12,605 bases of DNA, from positions 1 to 12,605 of the forward strand of contig NZ_MXAN01000050.1 of assembly GCF_002027545.1 (NCBI RefSeq), written 5' to 3'. Origin of the DNA: Moraxella lacunata (GTDB lineage Bacteria > Pseudomonadota > Gammaproteobacteria > Pseudomonadales > Moraxellaceae). Position numbers and translations under genes: made by a program. The notes beneath the pieces were generated by a model that saw only the letters and a program-made list of their open reading frames with translations, had not been told where the DNA came from and searched no databases. Positions 6,165 to 12,605 of this stretch are shown here, piece by piece (the first letter of the stretch is position 1; the number at the start of each line of letters is the position of its first letter).

Positions 6165-6193
6165 TTGCACAATATTTTCATATTGTGTATTAT
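6165..6193 (+). promoter_or_regulatory. Promoter of the second rightward operon, with operator copy 3
   Basis: TTGCAC (6165-6170) and TATTAT (6188-6193) are 17 bases apart, 31 bases before the ATG at 6225. The sequence TTCATATTGTGTAT (6177-6190) matches the two switch operators over 14 bases and has the same position relative to the -10. Here CACAATAT (6168-6175) and ATATTGTG (6180-6187) also form an inverted repeat with a four-base gap. The promoter is therefore probably silenced by CI in the lysogen, the counterpart of lambda PL. Confidence 0.7.
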
Positions 6194-6224
6194 ATTCCCA
6201 TCACAACAACTTAGCTAATTATTT

Positions 6225-6419
6225 ATGACAACTCACAAACTGGCCGCCACCATGGGCGAATTTATCCTAAAAACAGCGATGATTGGTCTTTTTGCCCTGC
6301 TGTCAATGCGTGGGTGCGACATTGCCCTAAAAAAGCAGGCACAAGTGGACTATCAAGAGTGCCTATCATGGCAAGCGGACGGACACCCCATCAAGTGTGA
6401 TGTGGAGAAGTACAGATGA
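6225..6419 (+). CDS. 64-residue small membrane protein, first gene of the 6225 operon
   Basis: The product has a hydrophobic segment at about residues 13-28 (FILKTAMIGLFALLSM), then a short soluble tail with cysteines at 31, 44 and 58. No good Shine-Dalgarno precedes the ATG at 6225, and the predicted leader is only about 25 bases. A second in-frame ATG at 6252 (GEFILKTAMIG) would keep the membrane segment. The stop overlaps the next start (ATGA at 6416-6419), indicating translational coupling. Unrecognised family; probably an early phage function. Confidence 0.65.
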   Translation: MTTHKLAATMGEFILKTAMIGLFALLSMRGCDIALKKQAQVDYQECLSWQADGHPIKCDVEKYR

Positions 6420-6763
6420 AACCTAAACAAGCAGACAATGGAGCAAGTCCTATCATTGACACACTTTTGATACGTATGAGCGAGCTTGACCGTTTTAGCG
6501 ATGATGAGTGTGCTATCTCGGGCAAAGAGCTGTTACCGCTTGATGTGGTGGTGGATGAGGATGGTGACTTTGGGATTGTCAGCCGAGCGGTGGGCTATTC
6601 GGTGGCGGCGGGGGATAAACTTGGTTGGGGTGTTAGCTTTGTTGGTGTTATGCCGTCAGTAACCTATGAACACCACGCCCCAGTCCGCACCATTTATGAG
6701 ACCGAAGGTGTGGAAGCAAGGGCGTATCTCGCCAAATATCTAGGGGGCAGAAGATGGTATTAA
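6416..6763 (+). CDS. 115-residue phage hypothetical protein
   Basis: The start overlaps the preceding stop and has GGAGAAG about 6 bases upstream. The protein is soluble and acidic in its middle (DVVVDEDGDFG), with aromatic and glycine residues spread through the C-terminal half and no membrane segment. I do not recognise it. Its last 10 bases overlap the next gene, so it is part of a tightly packed, coupled early operon. Confidence 0.75.
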   Translation: MKPKQADNGASPIIDTLLIRMSELDRFSDDECAISGKELLPLDVVVDEDGDFGIVSRAVGYSVAAGDKLGWGVSFVGVMPSVTYEHHAPVRTIYETEGVEARAYLAKYLGGRRWY

Positions 6764-7050
6764 AAATCGCCAAAATCCGCCGTGAACTTGCCAAAATCAG
6801 CTTTACTACCGCCCACGCCAAAATCTATAAAGCCAATGCCATCGCTCATCTTTTGACTTATGAACGCAGTGTGGCGAGCGGTGGCGAGATGGATTTGTCC
6901 GCCCTTTTTGCGGTCTATAACTATCTGTCGTGGCTGTCTAACCATGTGCGTGAGATTAACGATAAGCAAGTACTGCCAAGCGAGCGCCTATTTTTGGCAG
7001 ATGCCATGGCGTTTATTTTTAATATTTATGAAAAACAAAGGGGTGTGTGA
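6754..7050 (+). CDS. 98-residue helical phage hypothetical protein
   Basis: The ATG at 6754 lies inside the end of the previous gene with an AGGGGGC site upstream. The product looks all-helical with a basic N terminus (LKIAKIRRELAKI) and regularly spaced leucines and aromatics (FAVYNYLSWLSNHV). No catalytic motif is visible and the family is not recognised. Its stop overlaps the next ATG (TGATG at 7048-7052). Confidence 0.75.
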   Translation: MVLKIAKIRRELAKISFTTAHAKIYKANAIAHLLTYERSVASGGEMDLSALFAVYNYLSWLSNHVREINDKQVLPSERLFLADAMAFIFNIYEKQRGV

Positions 7051-7301
7051 TGAGCAGACCATCAATGGCGATGGACGCTCGGCTTTTTTGCCAAGAGCGA
7101 CAAGAGCTTGTTTTTAATGAATTTTGTCTAAAAGCACAACGGCTACTAAGACGCAACCCGACAGGGCTGACGGTGGCAAATACACAAAGACAAATTGGTA
7201 TGTCTTATAAGACCGCCATGCGAGTGCTGGCACTGGTGGCGGTGGAAAAAGACGGTAAATTTTATCAAACCAATCAACGTAACCAACCACTCGGAGGATA
7301 A
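7050..7301 (+). CDS. 83-residue HTH-like small protein
   Basis: I start it at ATG 7050, overlapping the previous TGA, with AAAGGGG about 6 bases before; a GTG at 7047 would only add one residue. Residues about 40-75 (GLTVANTQRQIGMSYKTAMRVLALV, shown here in part) read as a helix-turn-helix: a TQRQIGMSYKTAMRVL core, then a short wing-like EKDGKFYQ. It is a plausible early phage DNA-binding regulator, but no specific family is recognised. Two bases separate it from the next start. Confidence 0.7.
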   Translation: MSRPSMAMDARLFCQERQELVFNEFCLKAQRLLRRNPTGLTVANTQRQIGMSYKTAMRVLALVAVEKDGKFYQTNQRNQPLGG

Positions 7302-7303
7302 AG

Positions 7304-7636
7304 ATGAGTGAATTTAAAGCAACCGACACCTGTGAATTTATCACAGACTTGACCGCTGGTGCCTTTGCCGAACAAATCGGTGTTGCCATCAGCGATGTGT
7401 GCAGTCAAGTGGTCGCCACGGGAAAAAAAGGTCAAATCAAACTAACCTTTGATCTCAGTCCCATTGGCGAGAAAGGCATGGGTCAAATCCAAGTCAAGCA
7501 TAAGCTCGACTACACCGCCCCTGAGACCTTTGGCACACGCAAAGAAGACTATGCCCGTGAAACGTCCATGTATTGCCACACGGACGGCAGGGTAAGTCTG
7601 TTTTATGAAAATCAACTTTTTGGTCACGAAGCATAG
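7304..7636 (+). CDS. 110-residue phage hypothetical protein upstream of the DUF2303 gene
   Basis: GGAGGA lies just before the ATG at 7304, overlapping the previous stop. The protein is soluble, with a helical N-terminal half (CEFITDLTAGAFAEQIGVAI) and a beta-rich C-terminal half (KGQIKLTFDLSPIG, GQIQVKHKLDY). It is not recognised. Its place directly before the DUF2303 gene recalls prophages where yfdQ-like genes have a small unknown gene upstream; any shared function is inference. Confidence 0.75.
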   Translation: MSEFKATDTCEFITDLTAGAFAEQIGVAISDVCSQVVATGKKGQIKLTFDLSPIGEKGMGQIQVKHKLDYTAPETFGTRKEDYARETSMYCHTDGRVSLFYENQLFGHEA

Positions 7637-7645
7637 GAGCTTATT

Positions 7646-8476
7646 ATGTCAAACATTTTTGAAAATCACGAGTCTGACTTAGCAGTCATTGCCGACTTAA
7701 CACGTCCAGACATCCTTAAATTTGGCGACAATGGCATTGCCTATAACGGCAACATTGAGCTTGGTAATATTGATAGATTTCTTGACGCTCGCACTCGTAA
7801 GCGTGGCACATTTAGCACTGATGATTTGGATTCATTCGGTGAATTTGTTGAAGTGCATGGCACGGCAGCAAATACTGAGATTTTTATTGACAAATCAGCG
7901 ATGGAAGCGATGGCGGTGCTGAACTTTGGCGATGACAATTATCCGATGGGGCATTGTGATTTTTGTGCGGCACTGACCGCCAAGCCGACCAAGGTGTATA
8001 AAAAAATCACTGGTTTGCATAATTATGGGCGTGTCAGCCAAAAAGACTTTGCGGCGTTCTTAGAAGATTGGGGTGGTCAGTTTGTTGCTTTGGACGAAAA
8101 TGGCGAAGAGATCCCGATGAAAAAAGCCATCGCTGTTATCCGAGACATGAAAATTGACGAGCTTGCCGAAAGCACGAGCCAAGTCGGTAATTTTAGAGAG
8201 TCTCGCTCACGGCTTGAAACGGTGGCGGTCAAATCGCAAGCAGGGCTGTTGCCAGCGTATTTTGAAATCAAAAACACGCTGTATGAGACCCTAAGCGAGC
8301 CAAAAACCGTACGGCTTAGATTGTCTATCAACACCGCCAATGGCAAGCCTGAATTTACGCTGTCCATCGTAGGTTATGAGCTTTTGACCGAAGAGTTGGC
8401 GAATGACTTTTTGCAAGCGGTCAAAGATAAGCTGGATTCTGAATTTTGCTTGTTCTTTGGTAAATTTCAAGGTTGA
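7646..8476 (+). CDS. DUF2303/YfdQ-family phage protein
   Basis: This 276-residue protein is about the length of E. coli YfdQ (CPS-53 prophage) and reads like the DUF2303 family: an N-terminal region with GRVSQKDFAAFLED in the middle, then a C-terminal beta-rich half (VRLRLSINTANGKPEF) and the ending FCLFFGKFQG. AGGAG precedes the ATG by about 7 bases. The family is common in the early regions of prophages near recombination or excision genes; its biochemical role is not established. It is the last gene of the 6225 operon, with a hairpin just downstream. Confidence 0.85.
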   Translation: MSNIFENHESDLAVIADLTRPDILKFGDNGIAYNGNIELGNIDRFLDARTRKRGTFSTDDLDSFGEFVEVHGTAANTEIFIDKSAMEAMAVLNFGDDNYPMGHCDFCAALTAKPTKVYKKITGLHNYGRVSQKDFAAFLEDWGGQFVALDENGEEIPMKKAIAVIRDMKIDELAESTSQVGNFRESRSRLETVAVKSQAGLLPAYFEIKNTLYETLSEPKTVRLRLSINTANGKPEFTLSIVGYELLTEELANDFLQAVKDKLDSEFCLFFGKFQG

Positions 8477-8488
8477 TTTTGGAAAAGC

Positions 8489-8517
8489 ATACAGCCACGA
8501 GGTTTGTGGCTGTATTT
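8489..8517 (+). terminator. Hairpin after the DUF2303 gene, probable weak terminator
   Basis: A perfect 10-base stem ATACAGCCAC/GTGGCTGTAT (8489-8498 with 8506-8515) with a seven-base loop lies 12 bases after the stop. The T tract is short (TTTA), so it may be leaky and allow xis-int expression from upstream. Confidence 0.6.
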
Positions 8518-8568
8518 ATGTAACGCGAGAATTAGCGAAGCACATGGTAAGATTGTGAGGTAAAAAAG

Positions 8569-8925
8569 ATGGAAGAACTGACTGCTGTATTAGCCGAGAT
8601 GGGGCTTGTCCCCATCGATTGGGTAACTGCCAGCAAGTTTGCTGAGCTGACAGGCATCGACGAGCACAAACTGCCACACCGCAAACGCAACTGGACTGAG
8701 GATGTGGTGTGGACTAAACAAGATGGCAATGTATATTACTCTTTACGGGGATACAATCAATGGCTAAGCGAACAAGCAAACAAACGCTACCAACAGGCGT
8801 GCGGATCAGAAATAACTGCGTACAAATCTACTTTAACCACCGCCGACATGCCTACCGCATCACCCTACCACACCCAGCGACTGCGGAAGGTATCAGCGCA
8901 GCCGCTAAAATTAGAAGTGAATTAA
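8569..8925 (+). CDS. Excisionase-like protein (Xis), overlapping int
   Basis: A 118-residue protein with GAGG about 9 bases before the ATG. Residues about 15-70 fit the phage excisionase pattern: DWVTASKFAELTGI, HKLPHRKRNWTED, VWTKQDGNVYYSLRGYNQWL, a winged-helix-type DNA binder that directs the integrase to excision. The conserved part ends near residue 68, and the tail of about 50 residues is encoded in the 166 bases that overlap int in another frame; it has no recognisable pattern. The position directly before int supports the call. No clear promoter is seen between the 8489 hairpin and this gene. Confidence 0.75.
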   Translation: MEELTAVLAEMGLVPIDWVTASKFAELTGIDEHKLPHRKRNWTEDVVWTKQDGNVYYSLRGYNQWLSEQANKRYQQACGSEITAYKSTLTTADMPTASPYHTQRLRKVSAQPLKLEVN

Positions 8926-9911
8926 TCACAAAGGCAAAATGGGGTATCTTAACCGATGATGATATTGCCAAAGCCAAAGGGCTGGCGGTCGAAGACAGCA
9001 TTATCACCAACGGTGTACTGTTTCAAGAGGTCGCTCAGCGGTTTTTAACTCATTGCGATGCCAACTTAGACACCAAAAAAGGCTATGTACGCATCTTGGA
9101 GCATCACTGGATGCCTGACTTAGCACTGGTGCCCATCACTCAGATTGATGTAGACATGTTGCGCGGTCTGATTATCAAGCGTGATTTTAAGACGGCAAAG
9201 ACGCTCAATAACTGCCTGACGCCGTTGCGCGGTGTGTTTCAGTCGGCGATCGAGGCTCGGCTAATTACCGAAAACCCGATTAATCTGATTAAAAACAAAA
9301 AAGTACAGATTGATTTGCCTGACCCTTTTACGCGGAACGAAATGACCGCCCTGCTGACATGGCTGGACGCCAATATGCAAGATGATGACCGCTTGTATTA
9401 TTGGTACTACGAGCTGGCATTCTGGTCTGGTATGCGACCGAGCGAAATGCTTGCGCTAAAATGGGATGATGTGGACTGGTTTAATGGCACACTCCACATC
9501 CATCAGAGCCGTGTGCGCGACATTGAAAAGTCGGTCACTAAGACGCACAAGGCACGCACGCTGTATCTTAACGAGCGCTCAATGCGTGCCATCGAACACT
9601 TAAAAGAGTTGCGCGACCATAGCAAGCCAAGTCAATATGTGCTGATTTGCCCCGAGACAGGCGAACCGTTTTTCAATGAAAAACCGCCACGACTGCGACT
9701 CAATGACGCCATGAAAGCTTGCAGAATTAGACACCGTCCAGCGTACAACGCGCGACACACCTATGCAACAATGCTGCTGATGGACGGTGTAAACCCTGTC
9801 TTTGTTGCCGACCAGCTCGGTCACAGCCTGCAGATGCTGATGAAGCGGTACGCCAAATGGATGCACGGCGACAAGAACAAACAAGAGATTGCCAAGCTCA
9901 ACACGAAATAA
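8760..9911 (+). CDS. int: Phage tyrosine integrase
   Basis: This 383-residue site-specific recombinase inserts and excises the prophage. The N-terminal arm-binding domain (GVRIRNNCVQIYFNHRRH, 13-30) supports the ATG at 8760 despite the long overlap with xis. The core-binding helices are around 80-180. Catalytic residues: Arg226 (SGMRPSEM), a Lys in KTHKAR (261 or 264), Arg332 in YNARHTYA, where Tyr329 stands in the usual first-His place, His355 (QLGHS) and nucleophile Tyr364 (RYAKW). The gene points to the attachment site 170 bases downstream in the ssrA 3' end, a common target for such integrases. Confidence 0.97.
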   Translation: MAKRTSKQTLPTGVRIRNNCVQIYFNHRRHAYRITLPHPATAEGISAAAKIRSELITKAKWGILTDDDIAKAKGLAVEDSIITNGVLFQEVAQRFLTHCDANLDTKKGYVRILEHHWMPDLALVPITQIDVDMLRGLIIKRDFKTAKTLNNCLTPLRGVFQSAIEARLITENPINLIKNKKVQIDLPDPFTRNEMTALLTWLDANMQDDDRLYYWYYELAFWSGMRPSEMLALKWDDVDWFNGTLHIHQSRVRDIEKSVTKTHKARTLYLNERSMRAIEHLKELRDHSKPSQYVLICPETGEPFFNEKPPRLRLNDAMKACRIRHRPAYNARHTYATMLLMDGVNPVFVADQLGHSLQMLMKRYAKWMHGDKNKQEIAKLNTK

Positions 9912-9917
9912 GACGAT

Positions 9918-9945
9918 AAGCCCCCAATTGGGGGCTTTTGTTTTG
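9918..9945 (+). terminator. Rho-independent terminator of int
   Basis: AAGCCCCC (9918-9925) and GGGGGCTT (9930-9937) form a perfect 8-base stem with an AATT loop, followed by TTTTGTTTTG, starting 6 bases after the int stop. Confidence 0.9.
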
Positions 9946-9962
9946 TCTGGGCAATCGGATAG

Positions 9963-10070
9963 TTTGACTTACTTTTTGACTTACAAAGCGTCAAAACTAT
10001 GATATAATATCAAAACAGAAATAGCTAACTTGTTGATTTTTAATCATTAAAATTTGATAGAATTTGATAA
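9963..10070. repeat. Paired direct repeats beside the attachment core, candidate integrase/Xis arm sites
   Basis: TTTGACTTAC occurs at 9963-9972 and again at 9975-9984, a 12-base period. AATTTGATAG/AATTTGATAA occur in tandem at 10051-10060 and 10061-10070. Both pairs lie in the 140 AT-rich bases between int and the core, the place of the P' arm in phages that integrate this way. A TATAAT at 10004-10009 has no convincing -35. Binding-site function is inferred from repeat form and position. Confidence 0.5.
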
Positions 10071-10080
10071 GGCGTGATGA

Positions 10081-10110
10081 GAGCGGGTTCAACTCCCGCC
10101 ATCTCCACCA
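10081..10110 (+). other. Attachment site (att) formed by the 3' end of ssrA (tmRNA)
   Basis: This stretch holds the T arm (GCGGG TTCAACT CCCGC), the 3' half of the acceptor stem (CATCTCC) and the encoded ACCA end. It matches the E. coli ssrA 3' end almost base for base. The upstream bases do not contain the tmRNA tag-coding region or the 5' acceptor strand, so it is a 3' fragment. Its place between the integrase and host genes marks the right prophage border. The intact ssrA, with an identical copy of this segment, is expected at the left border outside the window. A tRNA 3' end is the alternative. Confidence 0.85.
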
Positions 10111-10129
10111 ATTATTACCATAAACATCA

Positions 10130-10164
10130 AAGACTTGGCTCATATTTTGAGTTAAGTCTTTTTT
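10130..10164 (+). terminator. Original ssrA terminator, now separated from its gene
   Basis: AAGACTTGGCTCA (10130-10142) pairs with the segment ending AAGTCTT (10154-10160) through 11 or more pairs including two G-U, followed by TTTT. It lies 20 bases after the CCA of the att site, as expected for the host ssrA terminator left behind when the prophage inserted. Confidence 0.7.
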
Positions 10165-10261
10165 GTAGGTAAAACCAAACACTCCATAAGACAAGAACCC
10201 AAAACATAACAGCTTTTCAAATCATATTCTAATAATCACCCCATTGATAAAGAAGGAAATA

Positions 10262-11098
10262 TCAGCGTTTTTTCTTCAAAAAATCTTCATCGCCACGCAC
10301 TTGTTTCTCAGACAGATATCGCCAATAACGAACGGGCAGATACTGCTTGTGCAGCTTGGAATTGATACGTTCTTTGATGGTTACATTGGCAAAATATCCC
10401 TGCCAAAATCGCTGATAACGAGCTTCATCATCACTCCACACCGAGCGGCTGTCCGCCAATACATCATCATCAATCCCGACAATCATTTGCACGTCTGTAT
10501 CGCCCTGTCTTGACAAAATGCCATAACCCCGCTTGATGTCATAAATGGCAAAATCTTGGTCTTGATAGCGTGCCTTAAAGTGATTGGTGATGAGTGGCAG
10601 AACATTAAAATCGGGATTGATTTTGGCAAAATACACCCCGTCTGTGGTATGCTCAAAGCGGACAAAGGCTTTTATGCGGTGTCGCTCTCGCCCGACTGAT
10701 TTGACCGTTTGGTGCAGAGTCATGACATCGGGGTGGGCATGGTCTTTTAGGATGTTTTTTGTGGGGTTGGCTAGGGCGTATTTGACCACACCAAACAGCA
10801 CGTTTGGGATATAATCAAACTCGGATAAGTACGCCCACATGAGCTGTCTGATGCCATCTTTGCCAAGCGTTTGGGTGAGCTTGGTCAGCACCCGTTCGGC
10901 TTTGGCAGGGTCGGTTGTTACGTCCATGACCGTGCCAAAAAACTGCGGTGCGTACTGATGACGACACACCAATGTCGCCCTGTCTGTGTACTTTTGCTCA
11001 TAGCAGACAAATACCGCCGTCAGCCAGCCATCAAAATCGCTGTCATGGGTTAGGGTAATGCCATCATCAAGGGTTAATAAATCCAAGTTATTTCCCAA
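10262..11098 (-). CDS. TIGR03915/DUF4130-family DNA-metabolism protein, partner of the radical SAM protein
   Basis: A 278-residue chromosomal protein that reads like the TIGR03915 (DUF4130) family: N-terminal DFDGWLTAVFVCYEQKY, middle QLMWAYLSEFDYIPNVLFGV and RIKAFVRFEHTTDGVYFAKI, C-terminal VRYWRYLSEKQV. Members are found beside, and sometimes fused to, uracil-DNA-glycosylase-like domains and occur with the TIGR03916 radical SAM protein, as here. The exact reaction is unknown. No ATG is available at the N terminus: the start is TTG, at 11098 or, with GGGAAA 6 bases upstream, at 11086. It follows the radical SAM gene by 84 bases on the same strand. Confidence 0.85.
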   Translation of the reverse strand: MGNNLDLLTLDDGITLTHDSDFDGWLTAVFVCYEQKYTDRATLVCRHQYAPQFFGTVMDVTTDPAKAERVLTKLTQTLGKDGIRQLMWAYLSEFDYIPNVLFGVVKYALANPTKNILKDHAHPDVMTLHQTVKSVGRERHRIKAFVRFEHTTDGVYFAKINPDFNVLPLITNHFKARYQDQDFAIYDIKRGYGILSRQGDTDVQMIVGIDDDVLADSRSVWSDDEARYQRFWQGYFANVTIKERINSKLHKQYLPVRYWRYLSEKQVRGDEDFLKKKR

Positions 11099-11182
11099 TT
11101 TGTCAAAATAAAAATATCATAGGAAGCAAACACCATTACACGCCCATATGATAAAAACATCTTAGGGCATATTGATAAAACC

Positions 11183-12448
11183 TTAAAACAAAGCAAGCTG
11201 TCCCGTTCGTTCATCTTTGAATTTGGTTTGAGTTTGTCCGATAAGATATTGCCTAAAATTATCCTTGGTCAAATGTGCCAAATGCTCATTTTTGCCCGAC
11301 AACGCCATAAAATACTTGGCACGATTGACCGCCGCCCCCATCTTTTGGATATGCTCCAAAGTCAGCGTGCGAAACTGCCTTGCTTTGATGATTTTTTTGG
11401 CGGTCTTCACCCCAATGCCAGGTATGCGAAGTATCATCTCATAGGGAGCAGTTTGGATATGCACGGGGAAAAACTCACGGTGGCGTATCGCCCACGCCAA
11501 TTTGGGGTCGCACTCTAAGTCCAAAAAAGGCTCGTCAGGGGTGACAATCTCATGAGCCGAAAAACCATAAAACCGCATGAGCCAGTCGGCTTGATACAGG
11601 CGATTTTCACGCACCATCGGCACAGGCGTGGAGAGAGCAGGCAGATTTTTGTCTGCCAACACAGGCACATAGCCTGAATAATACACCCGCCTTAGGTCGT
11701 ATTTTTGATAAAAATGACTGGCAAGACTCACCACTTGTAAATCCGTCTCCCCCGTTGCTCCCACTATCATTTGGCTAGTCTGTCCTGCAGGAACGAATTT
11801 GGGGGCTTTTTTGTGGTGTTTTTTGCTGTCTTTGAACACCACAATCTCATCTTTGACCGTCTGCATGGGGGCTTTTAGTTGGTCGTGAGTTTTTTCGGGG
11901 GCGAGCAGTTTTAGCCCTGAGATGGTCGGAATCTCGATATTGGCACTTAGGCGGTCAGCATACAGACCCGCTTGGCGTAAAAGCTCAGGCGATGCCCCTG
12001 GTATGGTTTTTAGATGGATATAACCGCCAAAGCGTTCTTCTTCACGCAGTCGCCGTGCCACTTCAACCAGTCGCTCCATCGTATAGTCAGCACTTTTGAA
12101 TATGCCTGAGCTCAAAAACAGCCCTTCGATGTAGTTTCGCCGATAAAATTGCATGGTCAAATCCACCACTTCTTCGACCGTAAAGGCGGCTCGGGGCGTA
12201 TCATGGCTACGTCTTGACGTGCAGTAACTACAATCATAGATACAGTGATTGGTAAATAGGATTTTGAGCAGGCTCACACACCGCCCATCTTCGGTAAAAC
12301 TGTGACAAATGCCCGATGTGGACGAATTGCCAAGAGAGCCCCCTTGGTTTTTGCGGTTCGAGCCTGATGATGAGCAAGAAACGTCATATTTGGCGGCGTC
12401 AGCTAGGATGTTAAGCTTGCCTTGGATACGGTCAAAATTAATGGTCAT
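11183..12448 (-). CDS. Putative DNA modification/repair radical SAM protein (TIGR03916-like)
   Basis: A 421-residue protein. The radical SAM cluster motif CX3CX2C is at Cys69, Cys73 and Cys76 (NHCIYDCSYC). A Cys/Ser-rich N terminus precedes it, with further cysteines at 25, 48 and 57. A helix-hairpin-helix DNA-binding motif (ILRIPGIGVKTAKKIIKAR, 339-357) lies near the C terminus. This combination is the mark of the TIGR03916 family, predicted to act on DNA and linked to uracil-DNA-glycosylase-type genes and DUF4130. The substrate is not known. The ATG at 12448 gives the family-typical N terminus; the only AAGGA is about 14 bases upstream, so initiation may be weak. Host chromosome, unrelated to the prophage. 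Confidence 0.92.
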   Translation of the reverse strand: MTINFDRIQGKLNILADAAKYDVSCSSSGSNRKNQGGSLGNSSTSGICHSFTEDGRCVSLLKILFTNHCIYDCSYCTSRRSHDTPRAAFTVEEVVDLTMQFYRRNYIEGLFLSSGIFKSADYTMERLVEVARRLREEERFGGYIHLKTIPGASPELLRQAGLYADRLSANIEIPTISGLKLLAPEKTHDQLKAPMQTVKDEIVVFKDSKKHHKKAPKFVPAGQTSQMIVGATGETDLQVVSLASHFYQKYDLRRVYYSGYVPVLADKNLPALSTPVPMVRENRLYQADWLMRFYGFSAHEIVTPDEPFLDLECDPKLAWAIRHREFFPVHIQTAPYEMILRIPGIGVKTAKKIIKARQFRTLTLEHIQKMGAAVNRAKYFMALSGKNEHLAHLTKDNFRQYLIGQTQTKFKDERTGQLALF

Positions 12449-12605
12449 GGTGGGTGATGATAATCCTTGATAAAATAAAACTTGATAAATATATGTGTTG
12501 ATAAACTGTCTTAGTATCGGAGTATAACTTTATGATTTTATTAAAATTTTAAATTAAATGGGGTGTGATACTTCAATTTCAAGAGATTTTTCAATTTTTC
12601 AATTT

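Noticed and set aside
6243..6255. GCCGCCACCATGG, a perfect match to the eukaryotic Kozak consensus, suggesting vector or construct sequence
   Set aside because: It lies inside a continuous bacterial-style frame with ordinary phage neighbours on both sides and no cloning-site or vector sequence; it codes for AATMG-type residues and is best seen as coincidence.
9963..10009. TTGACT and TATAAT as a promoter between int and att
   Set aside because: Spacing is 21 bases or more, and nothing but the ssrA fragment and its terminator lies downstream; the repeats fit integrase arm sites better.
10244..10513. 89-residue plus-strand open frame at the start of the host flank
   Set aside because: Antisense to the 3' end of the DUF4130 gene, whose family pattern is clear; nothing recognisable in the product.
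12449..12605. Gene or RNA in the AT-rich right edge
   Set aside because: No frame, hairpin or convincing promoter pair could be supported; it may contain the radical SAM gene promoter on the minus strand, but I could not fix a -35/-10 pair.

Overview
The window looks like the right-hand part of a temperate-phage-type prophage inserted in a low-GC gammaproteobacterial chromosome. The host is probably a Moraxella or close relative; this rests on overall gene and codon character and is not proven. Prophage DNA runs from the left edge to about position 10110. There a 30-base stretch matching the 3' end of ssrA (tmRNA, including the encoded CCA) marks the integrase attachment site. No 5' ssrA domain lies next to it, so the intact ssrA should be at the other prophage end, beyond the left edge. 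From about 10111 to the right edge is host chromosome.

The prophage has a lambda-like plan. A divergent switch sits at 4553-4689. Leftward (minus strand) run a Cro-like regulator, an AntA-type antirepressor and a 908-residue primase-helicase. Next comes a 415-base gene-free stretch holding an iteron-like repeat array (candidate replication origin) and a terminator, then a gene with its own near-consensus promoter that runs off the left edge. Rightward from the switch is a CI-type repressor of the S24/LexA fold that seems to lack its catalytic serine, followed by a small winged-helix-like protein with a C-terminal membrane anchor. Two small membrane-protein genes lie on the opposite strand (5586-6047). 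A second rightward operon (6225-8476) encodes five small unknown proteins and a DUF2303/YfdQ-family protein. An excisionase-like gene overlapping a tyrosine integrase follows, ending near the attachment site.

Three promoters share one operator-like motif (TTCATATTGTGTAT) placed identically between -35 and -10: the cro promoter, the cI promoter and the 6225 operon promoter. The first two copies form an exact 19-base inverted repeat. I infer that CI and Cro control all three. The missing catalytic serine, and a hairpin covering the antirepressor ribosome binding site, suggest induction through the antirepressor rather than by RecA-stimulated self-cleavage.

The host flank carries a conserved but poorly characterised two-gene DNA-metabolism module on the minus strand: a radical SAM protein with a helix-hairpin-helix motif (TIGR03916-like) and its partner of the TIGR03915/DUF4130 family. 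All family assignments come from reading the sequence; no database search was run.
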